Assembly: GCF_000959445.1 (NCBI RefSeq)
Contig: NZ_CP009630.1
Location: 2,108,001-2,172,000 of the forward strand
DNA length: 64,000 nt
Source: Burkholderia vietnamiensis LMG 10929
GTDB lineage: Bacteria; Pseudomonadota; Gammaproteobacteria; Burkholderiales; Burkholderiaceae
Direction of reading: 5' to 3'
A program made the translations under genes and the position numbers. The notes beneath the pieces are model-generated. The model was given only the letters and a program-made list of their open reading frames with translations, did no database searches and had not been told where the DNA came from. Of the stretch, positions 1 through 9,207 are shown one piece after another. Numbering within the stretch: position 1 is the first letter of the stretch; every line of letters begins with the position of its first letter.

Positions 1-735
1 CTGCAACGGCGACGCCAGAAGATTCTCGAGGAGGCGCCGTCGCCTTCGCTTACGCCGGCGCAGCGCGACGCGCTGTGCGAGTCGGCGACGCGTCTCGCGC
101 GAGAAGTCGGCTACCGCAGCGCGGGCACGCTCGAATATCTGTACGACGACGCCCGCGGCGAGTTCTACTTCATCGAGATGAATACCCGCATCCAGGTCGA
201 GCATCCGGTGACCGAGGCGATCACGGGCATCGATCTCGTGCGCGAGACGCTGCGCATCGCCGACGGCGAGCCGCTGCGTTTCGCGCAGCAAGACATCGCG
301 ATGCGCGGCGCGGCGATCGAATGCCGGATCAACGCGGAAGATCCGTTGCAGGATTTCCGTCCGAACCCTGGACGCATCGATACGCTCGTGTGGCCGACCG
401 GCGCCGGCACACGCATCGACTCGCTGCTCTATCCGGGCTACGTCGTGCCGCCGTTCTACGACTCCCTGCTCGCCAAGCTGATCGTGCACGACGAGAGCCG
501 CGCGGCCGCGCTGCAACGCCTCGCGCGCGCGCTGGGCGAGCTGCACGTCGGCGGCGTGAAGACCACCGCACCGTTGCACCTCGCGCTGCTCGCGGACGAC
601 GACGTGCGGGCCGGCCGCTACCACACCAATTTTCTCGAAGCGTGGATGCCGCAATGGCGCGAGGCCGTGACGGCCCGCGCCCGGCAACACGCGGATACGG
701 AAGCAGACGCCGCGCGCGTCGGGGAGGCTCAGTGA
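1..735 (+). CDS. Biotin carboxylase subunit (AccC-like), 5' end outside window
   Basis: The frame is open from base 1 and ends at the TGA at 733-735, giving the last 244 residues of a biotin carboxylase. The family carboxylates the biotin of a carrier protein using ATP and bicarbonate. Visible signatures are RRRQKILEEAPSP near the fragment start, the catalytic EMNTRIQVEHPVTE stretch (about residues 59-72) and IECRINAEDP. The ATP-grasp N-terminus is missing. The stop codon overlaps the GTG start of the next gene (GTGA), so the two are translationally coupled. The neighbouring carboxyltransferase-type genes suggest that this subunit serves a dedicated urea-carboxylase-like or 5-oxoprolinase-associated enzyme rather than fatty-acid synthesis; that assignment is inference. 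Confidence 0.92.
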   Translation: MQRRRQKILEEAPSPSLTPAQRDALCESATRLAREVGYRSAGTLEYLYDDARGEFYFIEMNTRIQVEHPVTEAITGIDLVRETLRIADGEPLRFAQQDIAMRGAAIECRINAEDPLQDFRPNPGRIDTLVWPTGAGTRIDSLLYPGYVVPPFYDSLLAKLIVHDESRAAALQRLARALGELHVGGVKTTAPLHLALLADDDVRAGRYHTNFLEAWMPQWREAVTARARQHADTEADAARVGEAQ

Positions 736-1607
736 CGGCCCGTTATACCTTCGGCGGCGACGAGTTCGTGTTCGTCGAGATCAGCGAATCGATGTCGCTC
801 GACGCCTTCTTCAAGGGCACGGCGATCACGCGCGAACTGCAGCGCCGCGCGGTGCCAGGCATCACTGAAATCTGTCCGGCGAACGCGTCCTACCAGGTGC
901 GCTACGACCCCGACGTGATCGAGCCCGACGCACTCGTCGCGCTGCTCCAGACGATCGAGACGGAAGCAGGCGATGCGCCGCTCGAACTCGACACGCGGAT
1001 CGTCGAGGTGCCCGTGCTCTACAACGACCCGTGGACGCACGAGACGATGATGCGGTTTCGCGAGCGTCATCAGGATCCGACGTCGACCGATCTCGAGTAC
1101 GCCGCGCGCATCAACGGCAAGCGCGACGTCGACGAATTCATTGCCGCGCACTCCGGTTCGCCGTGGTTCGTGTCGATGGTCGGCTTCGTCGCGGGGCTGC
1201 CGTTCATGTATCAGATGGTCGAACGCGCGCGCCAGCTCGAAGTGCCGAAGTACCTGCGGCCGCGCACCGACACGCCGAAGCTCACGGTCGGCCACGGCGG
1301 CTGCTTCGGCTGCATCTACTCGGTGCGCGGCGCGGGCGGCTACCAGATGTTCGGCGTGACGCCGGCGCCGATCTTCGATCCCGCGCAGCGGCTCGACTAT
1401 CTGCACGACTTCATGGTGTTCTTCCGGCCCGGCGACATCGTGAAGTTCCAGCCGATCGATCGCGCTGCGTACGACGCAGCAGTGGCGGCCGTCGACGCCG
1501 GAACCTTCTCGCTGCGGGTGCGCCCCGTGAAGTTCTCGCTCGACGCGTTCCGGCGCGGTCCCGATGCGTATAACCGTTCTCTCGTCGAGGTGCTGCATGC
1601 CGACTGA
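732..1607 (+). CDS. Carboxyltransferase subunit 1 (PxpB/KipI, CT_C_D family)
   Basis: A 291-residue protein of the allophanate hydrolase subunit 1 / PxpB family. The GTG start at 732 is chosen because it overlaps the upstream stop and begins the conserved N-terminus (TARYTFGGDEF). The signature GHGGCFGCIYSVRGAGGYQ lies in the C-terminal half. The protein is longer than stand-alone PxpB (about 220 residues). It carries the extra DPWTHETMMRFRERHQDP region and IAAHSGSPWFVSMVGFVAG that I associate with the carboxyltransferase part of urea carboxylases. With the next gene it would form the two halves of the carboxyltransferase or ATP-dependent oxoprolinase. Substrate is unknown; urea, 5-oxoproline or another small amide are possible. 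Confidence 0.9.
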   Translation: MTARYTFGGDEFVFVEISESMSLDAFFKGTAITRELQRRAVPGITEICPANASYQVRYDPDVIEPDALVALLQTIETEAGDAPLELDTRIVEVPVLYNDPWTHETMMRFRERHQDPTSTDLEYAARINGKRDVDEFIAAHSGSPWFVSMVGFVAGLPFMYQMVERARQLEVPKYLRPRTDTPKLTVGHGGCFGCIYSVRGAGGYQMFGVTPAPIFDPAQRLDYLHDFMVFFRPGDIVKFQPIDRAAYDAAVAAVDAGTFSLRVRPVKFSLDAFRRGPDAYNRSLVEVLHAD

Positions 1608-2592
1608 TCCGCACGATCTGATCGAGGTTCTGAAACCGGGCCTCGCCACCTCCGTCCAGGATATGGGCCGGCAAGGCTGCTATCACGTCGGCATTCCGCC
1701 GTCGGGCTCGCTCGACCAGTACGCGTCGCGCGCGGCGAACCTGCTGGTCGGCAATCCCGAAGAGGTGGCCGTGCTCGAATGCACGCTGCTCGGCCCCGAA
1801 CTGCTGTTCCATATGGACGCGCTCATCGCCGTCACCGGCGCCGAGATGACGCCGAAGATCGACGGCATCGCGCAAAGCTGCGACGTCGCGCTCCGGATTC
1901 GCGCGGGCAGCGTGCTGTCGTTCCAGTACGTGAAGGCCGGTGCGCGTGCGTATCTGGCCGTCGCGGGCGGCATCGACGTGCCGGTCGTACTCGGCAGCCG
2001 TTCGACCTATACGCTCGGCGCGATCGGCGGCCTTGCGGGCCGGCGCCTGCAGAAAGGCGATCGGCTGCCGGTCGGCGCCGTGCACGGCGCGCCGCGCGAA
2101 GGGCGCGAACTGCCGGCATCGATGCGCCGGCCGCTCGACAGCCAGGTCGCGCTGCGCGTGCTGACGGGCCTGTACCACCACCGGCTGACCGACGCGTCGG
2201 CGCAGACGTTCTTCGACGACGAGTGGACCGTCGCGCCCGAGGCGGACCGCATCGGCTACCGCTACAAGAACGGGCGGCCGCTGCAGTTTCGGCCGCGCGA
2301 ACAACCGTTCGGCGCGGGCGCGGATCCGTCGAACATCGTCGACGCGTGCTATCCGGTCGGCTCGATCCAGGTGCCGGCCGGGCTCGAGCCGATCATCCTG
2401 CATCGCGATGCGGTCTCCGCCGGCGGCTACGCGACCATCGGCACGGTCATCAGCGCCGACATGGACCTGATCGGACAGATGCAGCCGAACCATCGCGCGC
2501 GCTTCGTGCCCGTGACGATGGCCGACGCGCTCGCGGCACGCCGCGCGTACCGCCAGCGCCTGGCGTTGCTGCGCGCCGCGCTTCAGGGCTAG
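1597..2592 (+). CDS. Carboxyltransferase subunit 2 (PxpC/KipA, CT_A_B family)
   Basis: A 331-residue protein matching allophanate hydrolase subunit 2 / PxpC. The ATG at 1597 overlaps the preceding gene by 11 bp and gives the canonical start LIEVLKPGLATSVQDMGRQG followed by the GIPPSGSLDQYASRAANLLV motif. Later family landmarks are YLAVAGGIDVPVVLGSRST and DLIGQMQPNHRARF near the C-terminus. It is the obligate partner of the upstream PxpB-like subunit. The operon order biotin carboxylase, PxpB-like, PxpC-like, permease points to uptake and ATP-dependent opening or carboxylation of an amide. An upstream in-frame ATG at 1564 exists but would lengthen the overlap and add a non-conserved N-terminus. 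Confidence 0.9.
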   Translation: MPTDPHDLIEVLKPGLATSVQDMGRQGCYHVGIPPSGSLDQYASRAANLLVGNPEEVAVLECTLLGPELLFHMDALIAVTGAEMTPKIDGIAQSCDVALRIRAGSVLSFQYVKAGARAYLAVAGGIDVPVVLGSRSTYTLGAIGGLAGRRLQKGDRLPVGAVHGAPREGRELPASMRRPLDSQVALRVLTGLYHHRLTDASAQTFFDDEWTVAPEADRIGYRYKNGRPLQFRPREQPFGAGADPSNIVDACYPVGSIQVPAGLEPIILHRDAVSAGGYATIGTVISADMDLIGQMQPNHRARFVPVTMADALAARRAYRQRLALLRAALQG

Positions 2593-2786
2593 ACGCCGCG
2601 CGGCCCGGCGCCGCCGGCACCTTTTCTCGCTCCGCATTCATTCCCGCGCGACCGCGTGCCGCGCGGCGGATGCGTGCGCGCCGTTTCAGCCGGACCGGTT
2701 GCCCATCCGACGTCGGGGCAACCCTGCGGAAGCAGTTGCCGCGGCCAGGACGTCGTTCGCAGCTTTGCTCATCGAGGAGCACCACC

Positions 2787-4142
2787 ATGGCCAACCTGGC
2801 TCATGCCGACGCCGACGAGGATCTCGACCTGTCGACGCTCGCCATTCCCGATCACGCGCGCATGCCGCCCTTCTCGCTGACGATGGCGTGGTGGGCCGTG
2901 TGCAGCGCGGTGTTCTACATCGTCGTCGGCGCGACGCTCGCGCTCAGCTACGGCGCCCGCAACGCACTGATCGGCATGGCGCTGTCGGTCGTGTCGTACG
3001 GCGTGGTCAATTCGATCATCAGCCGCTACGCGATTCGCACGGGCCTGTCGGTCGCGCTGTTCTCACGCGTGCTGTTCGGCAGCGCCGGCGCGGCGCTCGC
3101 CACCCTGATCTTCTTCGCGACGGCAATCTACTACGCGGTGTTCGAGGGTTCGGTGATCGCGGTCGCCGCGCATCACCAGTTCCCCGCGCTCGACTACAAG
3201 TGGGTCGCGCTGATCGTGGTGTGCTACAGCGTGCCGCTCGTGTTCGGCAGCGTGCAGCATTGGCTCGACAAGTTCAACGGCGCGCTGCTGCCGTTTTACC
3301 TGATCGGCCTGTGTGCCGCGGTCGGACTCACGACGGCGGAGTACGGCTACAACGCCGCCTGGCTCGATTTCGGACCGGCAGGCGGCGCGCCGGCCGGCGG
3401 CTGGTGGCAGTGCTTCGTCTACTACATGGGCGTGTGGGTGCTGATGATGTTCACGTTCGACTACGCGCGCTTCGGCCGCAAGGAGGACGCCAGCTATCAC
3501 GGCCGCTTCAACTTCGGCATGCCGTTCTATCTCGTGACGTTCCTGTTGAACGGCGCGGTGGGCATCTACGTCGTCAGCACGACGCCGGGGCTCGGCACGC
3601 TGTCCGAAGTATCGGTCGTGCTCGCGCTGCTGAAGCTGATGGGCGTGTGGGGGCTGCTGTTCGTGTGGGTCACGCAGTCGCGCATCAACACCGCGAACTA
3701 CTATCTCGCGACGGTCAACATGCAGGCGTTCTTTCAGAAAGTGGCCGGGCTGCGCGCACCGAAGTTCGTGTGGGCGGTCGTGGTGGGCGCGGTGGTGTAC
3801 GGCTTGATGATGGCCGACGTCTTTTCCCGGATTCTGCAGGCGCTCGCGTATCAGGGCATCTTCGTCGTCGCGTGGGTCGCGGTCGCGCTCGCGCACATTC
3901 TCTCGGACCGTTACGGACAACTCGTGGGCGACGACATCGAATGCCGCGACGCGCACGTGCCGACCTTCAATCCGGGCGGCCTGATTGCGTGGTTCGCGGG
4001 CGCGTTCGCCGGACTCGCGCTGAACCAGGCGTCGGGATTCGCCGCGTCGCTATCGGCGCCGGCGACCTTCGTGGTGTCGTGGCTCGCGTATCGCGCGCTG
4101 CTGGGCGCGGCGAAGCGGACGTGGTTCGTGCGGAACGTGTAA
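2787..4142 (+). CDS. NCS1-family purine/cytosine-type permease
   Basis: A 451-residue polytopic inner-membrane protein of the nucleobase:cation symporter-1 type, with roughly twelve hydrophobic segments starting at FSLTMAWWAVCSAVFYIVVG. The ATG at 2787 is preceded by GAGGAG at 2774-2779; the frame is open far upstream but that part is non-conserved. The family imports cytosine, purines, hydantoins, allantoin or related heterocycles with Na+ or H+. It lies 194 bp after the carboxyltransferase genes on the same strand, so it probably feeds them. 5-oxoproline or a ureide is therefore a reasonable substrate guess, but the sequence does not decide it. Confidence 0.88.
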   Translation: MANLAHADADEDLDLSTLAIPDHARMPPFSLTMAWWAVCSAVFYIVVGATLALSYGARNALIGMALSVVSYGVVNSIISRYAIRTGLSVALFSRVLFGSAGAALATLIFFATAIYYAVFEGSVIAVAAHHQFPALDYKWVALIVVCYSVPLVFGSVQHWLDKFNGALLPFYLIGLCAAVGLTTAEYGYNAAWLDFGPAGGAPAGGWWQCFVYYMGVWVLMMFTFDYARFGRKEDASYHGRFNFGMPFYLVTFLLNGAVGIYVVSTTPGLGTLSEVSVVLALLKLMGVWGLLFVWVTQSRINTANYYLATVNMQAFFQKVAGLRAPKFVWAVVVGAVVYGLMMADVFSRILQALAYQGIFVVAWVAVALAHILSDRYGQLVGDDIECRDAHVPTFNPGGLIAWFAGAFAGLALNQASGFAASLSAPATFVVSWLAYRALLGAAKRTWFVRNV

Positions 4143-4559
4143 GAGCGCGCATTGGCTGGTGTCGGGCGAGCGCTGTTTCAGCCGGTTTCGTTCTTCCGAA
4201 GGTGGATTGAACAGGCTGCTCGGTTCACTTTGCCCGCTGCCGACGTGACCCGACGCGGCGCGGAAATGCGGCTCGTCTCGCGCCTGGAAAGGACGAGCCG
4301 CGGAAAGCAAGGAGCGACCTGAACGGCACCGCCGGGTCGCCGAACGCACGCATGCCTGCTTTGCCGGCAGTTTCGGTAGACTATGCATTCGTTTCGAGCG
4401 TCATCTCGACGTTCTTGCTGCATTGCTCTCGCCGGCTACTGCCGTCATCTGCTCACGCTTCGTCGATGACCTGTGTCAGCCGGCCTTGGCATCGCAATGC
4501 GCTGCTGCGCGTCGCGCGCCGCAGCTACCCGTTCCGCAAACCAGCGACGACCCCGACCG
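4143..4559 (+). other. Gene-free stretch between permease and acetyltransferase
   Basis: A stretch of 417 bp with no reading frame of convincing codon usage or family resemblance and no clear terminator. It may hold the promoter of the acetyltransferase gene, but I see no strong -35/-10 pair. Confidence 0.5.
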
Positions 4560-5066
4560 ATGATCACGATCCGCCTGCTCGACGCCGCCGACGCGGCGCA
4601 ATTCAAATCCGTCCGCCTTCGCGCGATCGACACGTCGCCAACTTCGTTCCTGCCTACCCACGCCGAAGAAGTCGTGGTGCCGCTCGAAGCATTCGCAGCG
4701 CGCATCGCACCCACGCATGAGCGCGCGGTGTTCGGCGCATTCGACGGCGAGTCGCTCATCGGCACCACCGGCGTGTACCGCGATGCACGCGCGAAGGTCG
4801 CGCACAAGGCGACGATCTGGGGCGTGTTCGTCGATGCCGCCTATCGCGGGCGCAGCGTCGCGCAAACGCTGCTCGACAGCGCGTCCGCGCATGCGTCGCA
4901 GGCGTGGCAATGCGCGCAGCTGATGCTGTGCGTCAACGAGATCAACGGCGGTGCGCAGCGGTTGTACGAGTCGCTGGGATTCGTGCGGTTCGGCACGGAA
5001 CCGCGCTCGCTGTGCGTCGACGGCCGCTTCTACGACGAACACCATATGGTCAAGATTCTCGCGTGA
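4560..5066 (+). CDS. GNAT-family N-acetyltransferase
   Basis: A 168-residue cytosolic acetyltransferase. The N-terminus ITIRLLDAADAAQFKSVRLRA is the typical first strand and helix of GNAT proteins. The acetyl-CoA-binding motif A follows as WGVFVDAAYRGRSVAQTLLDSA, and the C-terminal NEINGGAQRLYESLGFVRFG is the family's motif B. The ATG at 4560 is chosen because the fold starts there; a longer in-frame start at 4473 adds an unconserved arginine-rich tail. The acceptor (amino acid, antibiotic, peptide or protein) cannot be told from sequence. It converges with the polygalacturonase gene. Confidence 0.88.
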   Translation: MITIRLLDAADAAQFKSVRLRAIDTSPTSFLPTHAEEVVVPLEAFAARIAPTHERAVFGAFDGESLIGTTGVYRDARAKVAHKATIWGVFVDAAYRGRSVAQTLLDSASAHASQAWQCAQLMLCVNEINGGAQRLYESLGFVRFGTEPRSLCVDGRFYDEHHMVKILA

Positions 5067-5074
5067 TGCGATCG

Positions 5075-5111
5075 CGCGCGCACTGGCCGACGGCGCAATG
5101 CAGTGCGCGCG
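5075..5111. terminator. Inverted repeat in convergent junction, possible bidirectional terminator
   Basis: Arms CGCGCGCACTG (5075-5085) and CAGTGCGCGCG (5101-5111) are a perfect 11-bp inverted repeat with a 15-nt loop. It sits between the convergent acetyltransferase and polygalacturonase genes. No T tract follows, so a classical intrinsic terminator is not certain. Confidence 0.4.
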
Positions 5112-5131
5112 AGCACCGCTCATCGAACGTA

Positions 5132-7132
5132 TCAGCGCCGATCCGTGATCGACGTGTCGACGACCTGCCCCGCGATCGTCACGTTCGCGAGCGTCATCGC
5201 GCTCACGTTGAACGCGTAGATCGGACCGGGCGACGTGACCGTCGCCGCTCCCGACGCGACCGGCGTGCCGAAGTCGCAGTTGCTGATCGTCACGCCGGAG
5301 ATCGGCTGCACGGCCGGCGTCGGCGGCGCGCCGTTGTAGTCGAACGCGACGGGCCCCTGCGCGACGATCGCCTGGAAGCACGACGCGCTCACGCCGTTCA
5401 ACGTCACGTTGCTCGCCTTCACGTCGGAGATCGTCACGTTCTGCACGACGGGCGGCCGCGTGCGCACCGCGTCGTTGGCCGGCTGATAGTCGCAGTCGAA
5501 CGTGACGATGCCGCCCTGTGCGGCCGACGGATTGCCGGCCGCCGCCGTGACGACGCCGAGCGCGACGCTCGCGTTGATCGGGCTGCCGGCGAGCAGCGCG
5601 CTGCCGTAGCCGCCGCCCTTCAGGTTCACGCCGTTCGGCAGCACGACGCCTTTCACGTGGAAGTCCTTCACGTAACCGCCGCGGTTCATGTTGGTCTTCA
5701 CGCGAATCGCGATGTTCAGCGGATTGGTCTGCCAGTTCGCGTTCAGCATCGACAGGTTGGTCGCATAGATCTGCTCGACGCCGCCGCCCATTTCGCTGCC
5801 GAGCGTAATCCCGCCGTGGCCGCTGTTCATCGTGCAGTCGCGAATCAGGTGTCGCTTCGCGGGCCCGTATTCGGTGTCCCGATCCTTGCCCGACTTGATC
5901 GCGATGCAATCGTCGCCGGTGTTGAACGTGCAGCGCTCGCACAGCACGTCGGTGCACGCGTCGGGATCGAAGCCGTCGTTGTTCGGACCGATGCTGTTGG
6001 TCGTCACGCCGCGGATCACGACGTTGCGGCTCGCGGTCGGATGATGCTGCCAGAACGGCGTGTTCTGCGTCTGGTAGTTCTCCATCAACACGTTCGTGCA
6101 GCCGATGAATTCGACCATGCACGGCCGCAGATAGTGGCCGAGCCCGAAGATGCGCCGCTCGACCGGCACGCCGGCTTCGGACAGTGCGGGCAGGTAGTTC
6201 TGGTCCTGCTGCCACGGCGTGACCGGCGAGGTGAGCAGCGCGTAGAGCGCGTCCGGAATCGCCGGTGCGACGAGCCGCAGATCCACGTTGTTCGGATTCG
6301 CGAACGCCTGGCTCGGCACGGACGCGTTCCCGCCATACGCGCCCGACGAGCCCTTGTAGGTCCACCAGCAGACGCTGCCGGCTCCGCTACCCGCGAAGGG
6401 CGTCATCGCCTGCCCGTTCAGCACCGACGTCGCGCCTTCGCCGGTCAGCGCGATGTTGGTCGCATTGCGCGCGTAGACGGGCGCGCCGTAGTTCAGACAG
6501 TCGTTCGCCTGCCAACGGCTGTAGTACAGCCGGCCGTTCGCGCCGCAGTCGACCGGGCCGTCCTTCGCGTAATCGGCCGGGTTCGGACTGAAGTAGATCG
6601 TGCAGTTCACGCTCAGATGGAAATTCACGTTGCTCTGCAGCACGATCGGCCCCGCGCAGTACCAGTTGCCGGCCGGCACGATCACACGGCCACCGCCTTC
6701 ACGCGCGCATGCGTCGATCGCCGCGAGAAATGCCGGGCGCGAGTCGAACGCGCCCGGCGCGGTCGTCAGTTCGGCGCCGGGGCTCACCGGCGATTTGGCC
6801 GACGGGTACGGCGACGTCTGCGCGACGGTCGCGCACGAGCGCGCGCCATAGTGCGTCACGTCGAATTCGCGGTGGCGGAACGCGCGCCGCGACACATGCG
6901 CGAGCGATGCGGCGATACGCGCGGCCGCGCCGTGCTCGCCCCAGATCGCGTCGGGCGCAACATCGGCTGCGGCGACGTGGGCGAACGCACGGGTGGCCGC
7001 GAGTGGACCGCCGAACACTGCCCCGCCGGCGAGCGCGCCGGTCCAGCCGATGAAGTCGCGGCGCGTCAGCCGCTTCGAAGAAGGCGAACGGGCGGGCAAA
7101 GACGAACGGCGACGGCTTGCGGCCATGGGCAT
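5132..7132 (-). CDS. Tat-exported polygalacturonase-type glycosyl hydrolase (GH28)
   Basis: A 666-residue protein with a twin-arginine signal (TRRDFIGWTGALAGG, residues 23-37), so probably exported folded. The right-handed beta-helix family GH28 hydrolyses alpha-1,4-galacturonide bonds of pectin. All four family motifs are present: the NTD equivalent NNDGFDPD (384-391), GDD (406-408), GHG (438-440) and the RIK equivalent RVK (477-479). The catalytic aspartates therefore look intact. A DSRPAFLAAIDACAREGG block near residue 130 is the usual GH28/pectate-lyase entry motif. The protein is longer than typical bacterial GH28 enzymes, with an inserted 240-330 region. A start two codons later (7126) is equally possible. 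It is transcribed alone. Confidence 0.88.
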   Translation of the reverse strand: MPMAASRRRSSLPARSPSSKRLTRRDFIGWTGALAGGAVFGGPLAATRAFAHVAAADVAPDAIWGEHGAAARIAASLAHVSRRAFRHREFDVTHYGARSCATVAQTSPYPSAKSPVSPGAELTTAPGAFDSRPAFLAAIDACAREGGGRVIVPAGNWYCAGPIVLQSNVNFHLSVNCTIYFSPNPADYAKDGPVDCGANGRLYYSRWQANDCLNYGAPVYARNATNIALTGEGATSVLNGQAMTPFAGSGAGSVCWWTYKGSSGAYGGNASVPSQAFANPNNVDLRLVAPAIPDALYALLTSPVTPWQQDQNYLPALSEAGVPVERRIFGLGHYLRPCMVEFIGCTNVLMENYQTQNTPFWQHHPTASRNVVIRGVTTNSIGPNNDGFDPDACTDVLCERCTFNTGDDCIAIKSGKDRDTEYGPAKRHLIRDCTMNSGHGGITLGSEMGGGVEQIYATNLSMLNANWQTNPLNIAIRVKTNMNRGGYVKDFHVKGVVLPNGVNLKGGGYGSALLAGSPINASVALGVVTAAAGNPSAAQGGIVTFDCDYQPANDAVRTRPPVVQNVTISDVKASNVTLNGVSASCFQAIVAQGPVAFDYNGAPPTPAVQPISGVTISNCDFGTPVASGAATVTSPGPIYAFNVSAMTLANVTIAGQVVDTSITDRR

Positions 7133-7614
7133 TTCTCCGGAAGGGGGTATCGGGTCGTGTGCGACGCGACCATATTCGTACGTCGTCGTATCATATGGGC
7201 AAGTCTAGGCGCGTTCGTGGTCGGGCATGTATTTGTCGTTTACCCTCGATTCTCGCTGCACAAATTCGGATGTGTGCGTGCACTCACGTGAGATCCGTGA
7301 GCGTCTGTGAGATATGTCGTCGTATGTTTATGCGCACAAATTGCTGCCTGCGCCCCCATCGCGTTCGATGAATCGGGACGGTTCTCGGGCACCTTCCGGC
7401 GTGCGAAAGACTCGAGCGCCACGTATGAACACCTTCACCGCGCCAACGGCTTCGCGTACGGCCGACATCTCGCCGTGTCGCCAATCGGCCATAACTCTGC
7501 AACACCTACGCGCAGCGCCCTTCGAATCGCCTACCTGCCTCCGTGATTCCGCCTCTGTTCAACGCCCCGCCCGGCGCGCTATCGTTGCTCCACCTTCACC
7601 ACCAGGAGCTGCCT
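7133..7614. other. Divergent regulatory region, GH28 gene / aminotransferase
   Basis: A stretch of 482 bp between two divergent genes with no convincing coding frame. It holds three CGTGAG-like hexamers at 7287, 7296 and 7306 (the last TGTGAG), spaced about one helical turn apart, and CATAT/ATATG arms around 7171-7197. These may be regulator sites for the polygalacturonase gene, but I cannot name a regulator. Confidence 0.4.
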
Positions 7615-8973
7615 TTGCCTTCCCGCCACGGAGTCGACCTGACCCGCGCCCGCGCACTGTTCGATCGCGAGCGCCATACATTCACCGAAGCCATGCCGGT
7701 TTCCCGCGCGCTGTCCGCGGAAGCGTCCGAGCATCTGCTGTTCGGCGTGCCGTTGCACTGGATGCAGGACTGGTCGACACCGTTCTCGCTGGTCGTGAAG
7801 GAAGCGCGCGGCGCGACCTTCACCGACGTCGACGGGCATCGCTACGCAGACTTTTGCCTCGGCGACACCGGCGCGATGTTCGGCCATGCGCCCGAACCCG
7901 TCGCGCGGGCGCTCGCCGAACAGGCGACGCGCGGCTACACGACGATGCTGCCGAGCGAAGACGCCGCGTGGGTGTCGCGCGAACTCGCGCGCCGCTTCCG
8001 GCTGCCGGTCTGGCAGTTCGCGCTGAGCGCGAGCGACGCGAACCGCTTCGTGCTGCGCTGGGCGCGCGCCGCCACCGGCCGCAACACGATCATCGTGTTC
8101 AACGGCTGCTATCACGGCACGGTCGACGACGTGTTCGTCGACCTCGTCGACGGGCGCCCGGTGCAGCGCGACAGCCTGCTCGGGCAGTCCTACGACCTGC
8201 TCGCGAACACGCGCGTGGTCGAGTTCAACGATCTGCACGCGCTCGAAGCCGCGCTGAAGGACGGCGACGTCGCCTGCGTGCTCGCCGAACCGGCGATGAC
8301 GAACATCGGGATGGTGTTGCCGGAACCGGGCTTCTGGGACGCCGCGCGCGCCCTGACGCGCCGTTACGGCACGCTGCTCGTGATCGACGAGACGCACACG
8401 ATCAGCAGCGGGCCGGGCGGCTACGCGGCCGCGCACGGGCTCGAACCCGACGCGCTGGTGGTCGGCAAGCCGATCGCCGGCGGCGTGCCGTGCGCGGTGT
8501 ACGGCTTCAGCGCCGAATTCGCGGAGCGCGCGAAGCAGGCGAAGCTGAACGCGCCGCCCGGCCATTCGGGGATCGGCACGACGCTCACCGCCAACATGCT
8601 CGCGATGCACGCGATGCGCGCGACGCTCGCGGAGGTCGCGACCGAAGCCGCGTACGCGCACATGTTCGAACTGGCCGCGCGACTCGCGACCGGGCTCGAG
8701 CAGACCATCGCGAAGCACGGGCTGCCGTGGTGCGTGACGCGCATCGGCGCGCGCACCGAATTCCAGTTCACGCCGGTGCCGCCGCGCAACGGCACGCTGG
8801 CGGGCGAACAGCTCGACAGCGAACTCGAGCACATCGTCCATCTGTACCTGCTGAACCGCGGCGTGCTGATCACGCCGTTCCACAACATGATGCTGGTGTG
8901 CCCGCAGACGACTGCCGACGACGTCGACAAGCTGGTCGCGCAGTTCGACGCGTGCCTGGGCGAACTCGTGTGA
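7615..8973 (+). CDS. Class III PLP-dependent aminotransferase
   Basis: About 452 residues, fold type I, related to glutamate-1-semialdehyde aminomutases and omega-transaminases. From the chosen start, the PLP-contacting aspartate is in LLVIDETHT (D258) and the Schiff-base lysine in LVVGKPIAGG (K285). SASDANRFVLRWARAATGR and FNGCYHGTVDD form the usual cofactor-binding loops. I prefer the TTG at 7615, which has AGGAG at 7604-7608, over the upstream ATG at 7543; that extension (IPPLFNAPP...) is not conserved in the family. Substrate is not deducible. It stands alone, converging with the exonuclease gene. Confidence 0.87.
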   Translation: MPSRHGVDLTRARALFDRERHTFTEAMPVSRALSAEASEHLLFGVPLHWMQDWSTPFSLVVKEARGATFTDVDGHRYADFCLGDTGAMFGHAPEPVARALAEQATRGYTTMLPSEDAAWVSRELARRFRLPVWQFALSASDANRFVLRWARAATGRNTIIVFNGCYHGTVDDVFVDLVDGRPVQRDSLLGQSYDLLANTRVVEFNDLHALEAALKDGDVACVLAEPAMTNIGMVLPEPGFWDAARALTRRYGTLLVIDETHTISSGPGGYAAAHGLEPDALVVGKPIAGGVPCAVYGFSAEFAERAKQAKLNAPPGHSGIGTTLTANMLAMHAMRATLAEVATEAAYAHMFELAARLATGLEQTIAKHGLPWCVTRIGARTEFQFTPVPPRNGTLAGEQLDSELEHIVHLYLLNRGVLITPFHNMMLVCPQTTADDVDKLVAQFDACLGELV

Positions 8974-9207
8974 TGCGGTGACGCGCGCTCGACGTCGCGG
9001 GAAGGTGCCGGCCGCGTCGAAGCGGCCGCACGTCGCGAAACGCGCGTGCGGCGTTCGGTGAGATCGACGAAGTCATGCGCTCAGTAGCGCGATGGACGTG
9101 ACGCACGAGAATGCGCGCGAGAATGCGCATGAACGTTCGGCTGGCGGCGCTGGCGAGCCAACGTGAGCGGACCCACTCCACCGCGCTCCCCCCACCCGCA
9201 AGCAGAA

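Noticed and set aside
5075..5111. tRNA or structured RNA at the GC-rich inverted repeat
   Set aside because: Only a single stem with a 15-nt loop; no cloverleaf or other RNA family features.
4904..7291. A 795-codon plus-strand frame opposite the GH28 gene
   Set aside because: Arginine-rich shadow with no family motif; the minus strand encodes an intact Tat signal and all four GH28 motifs.
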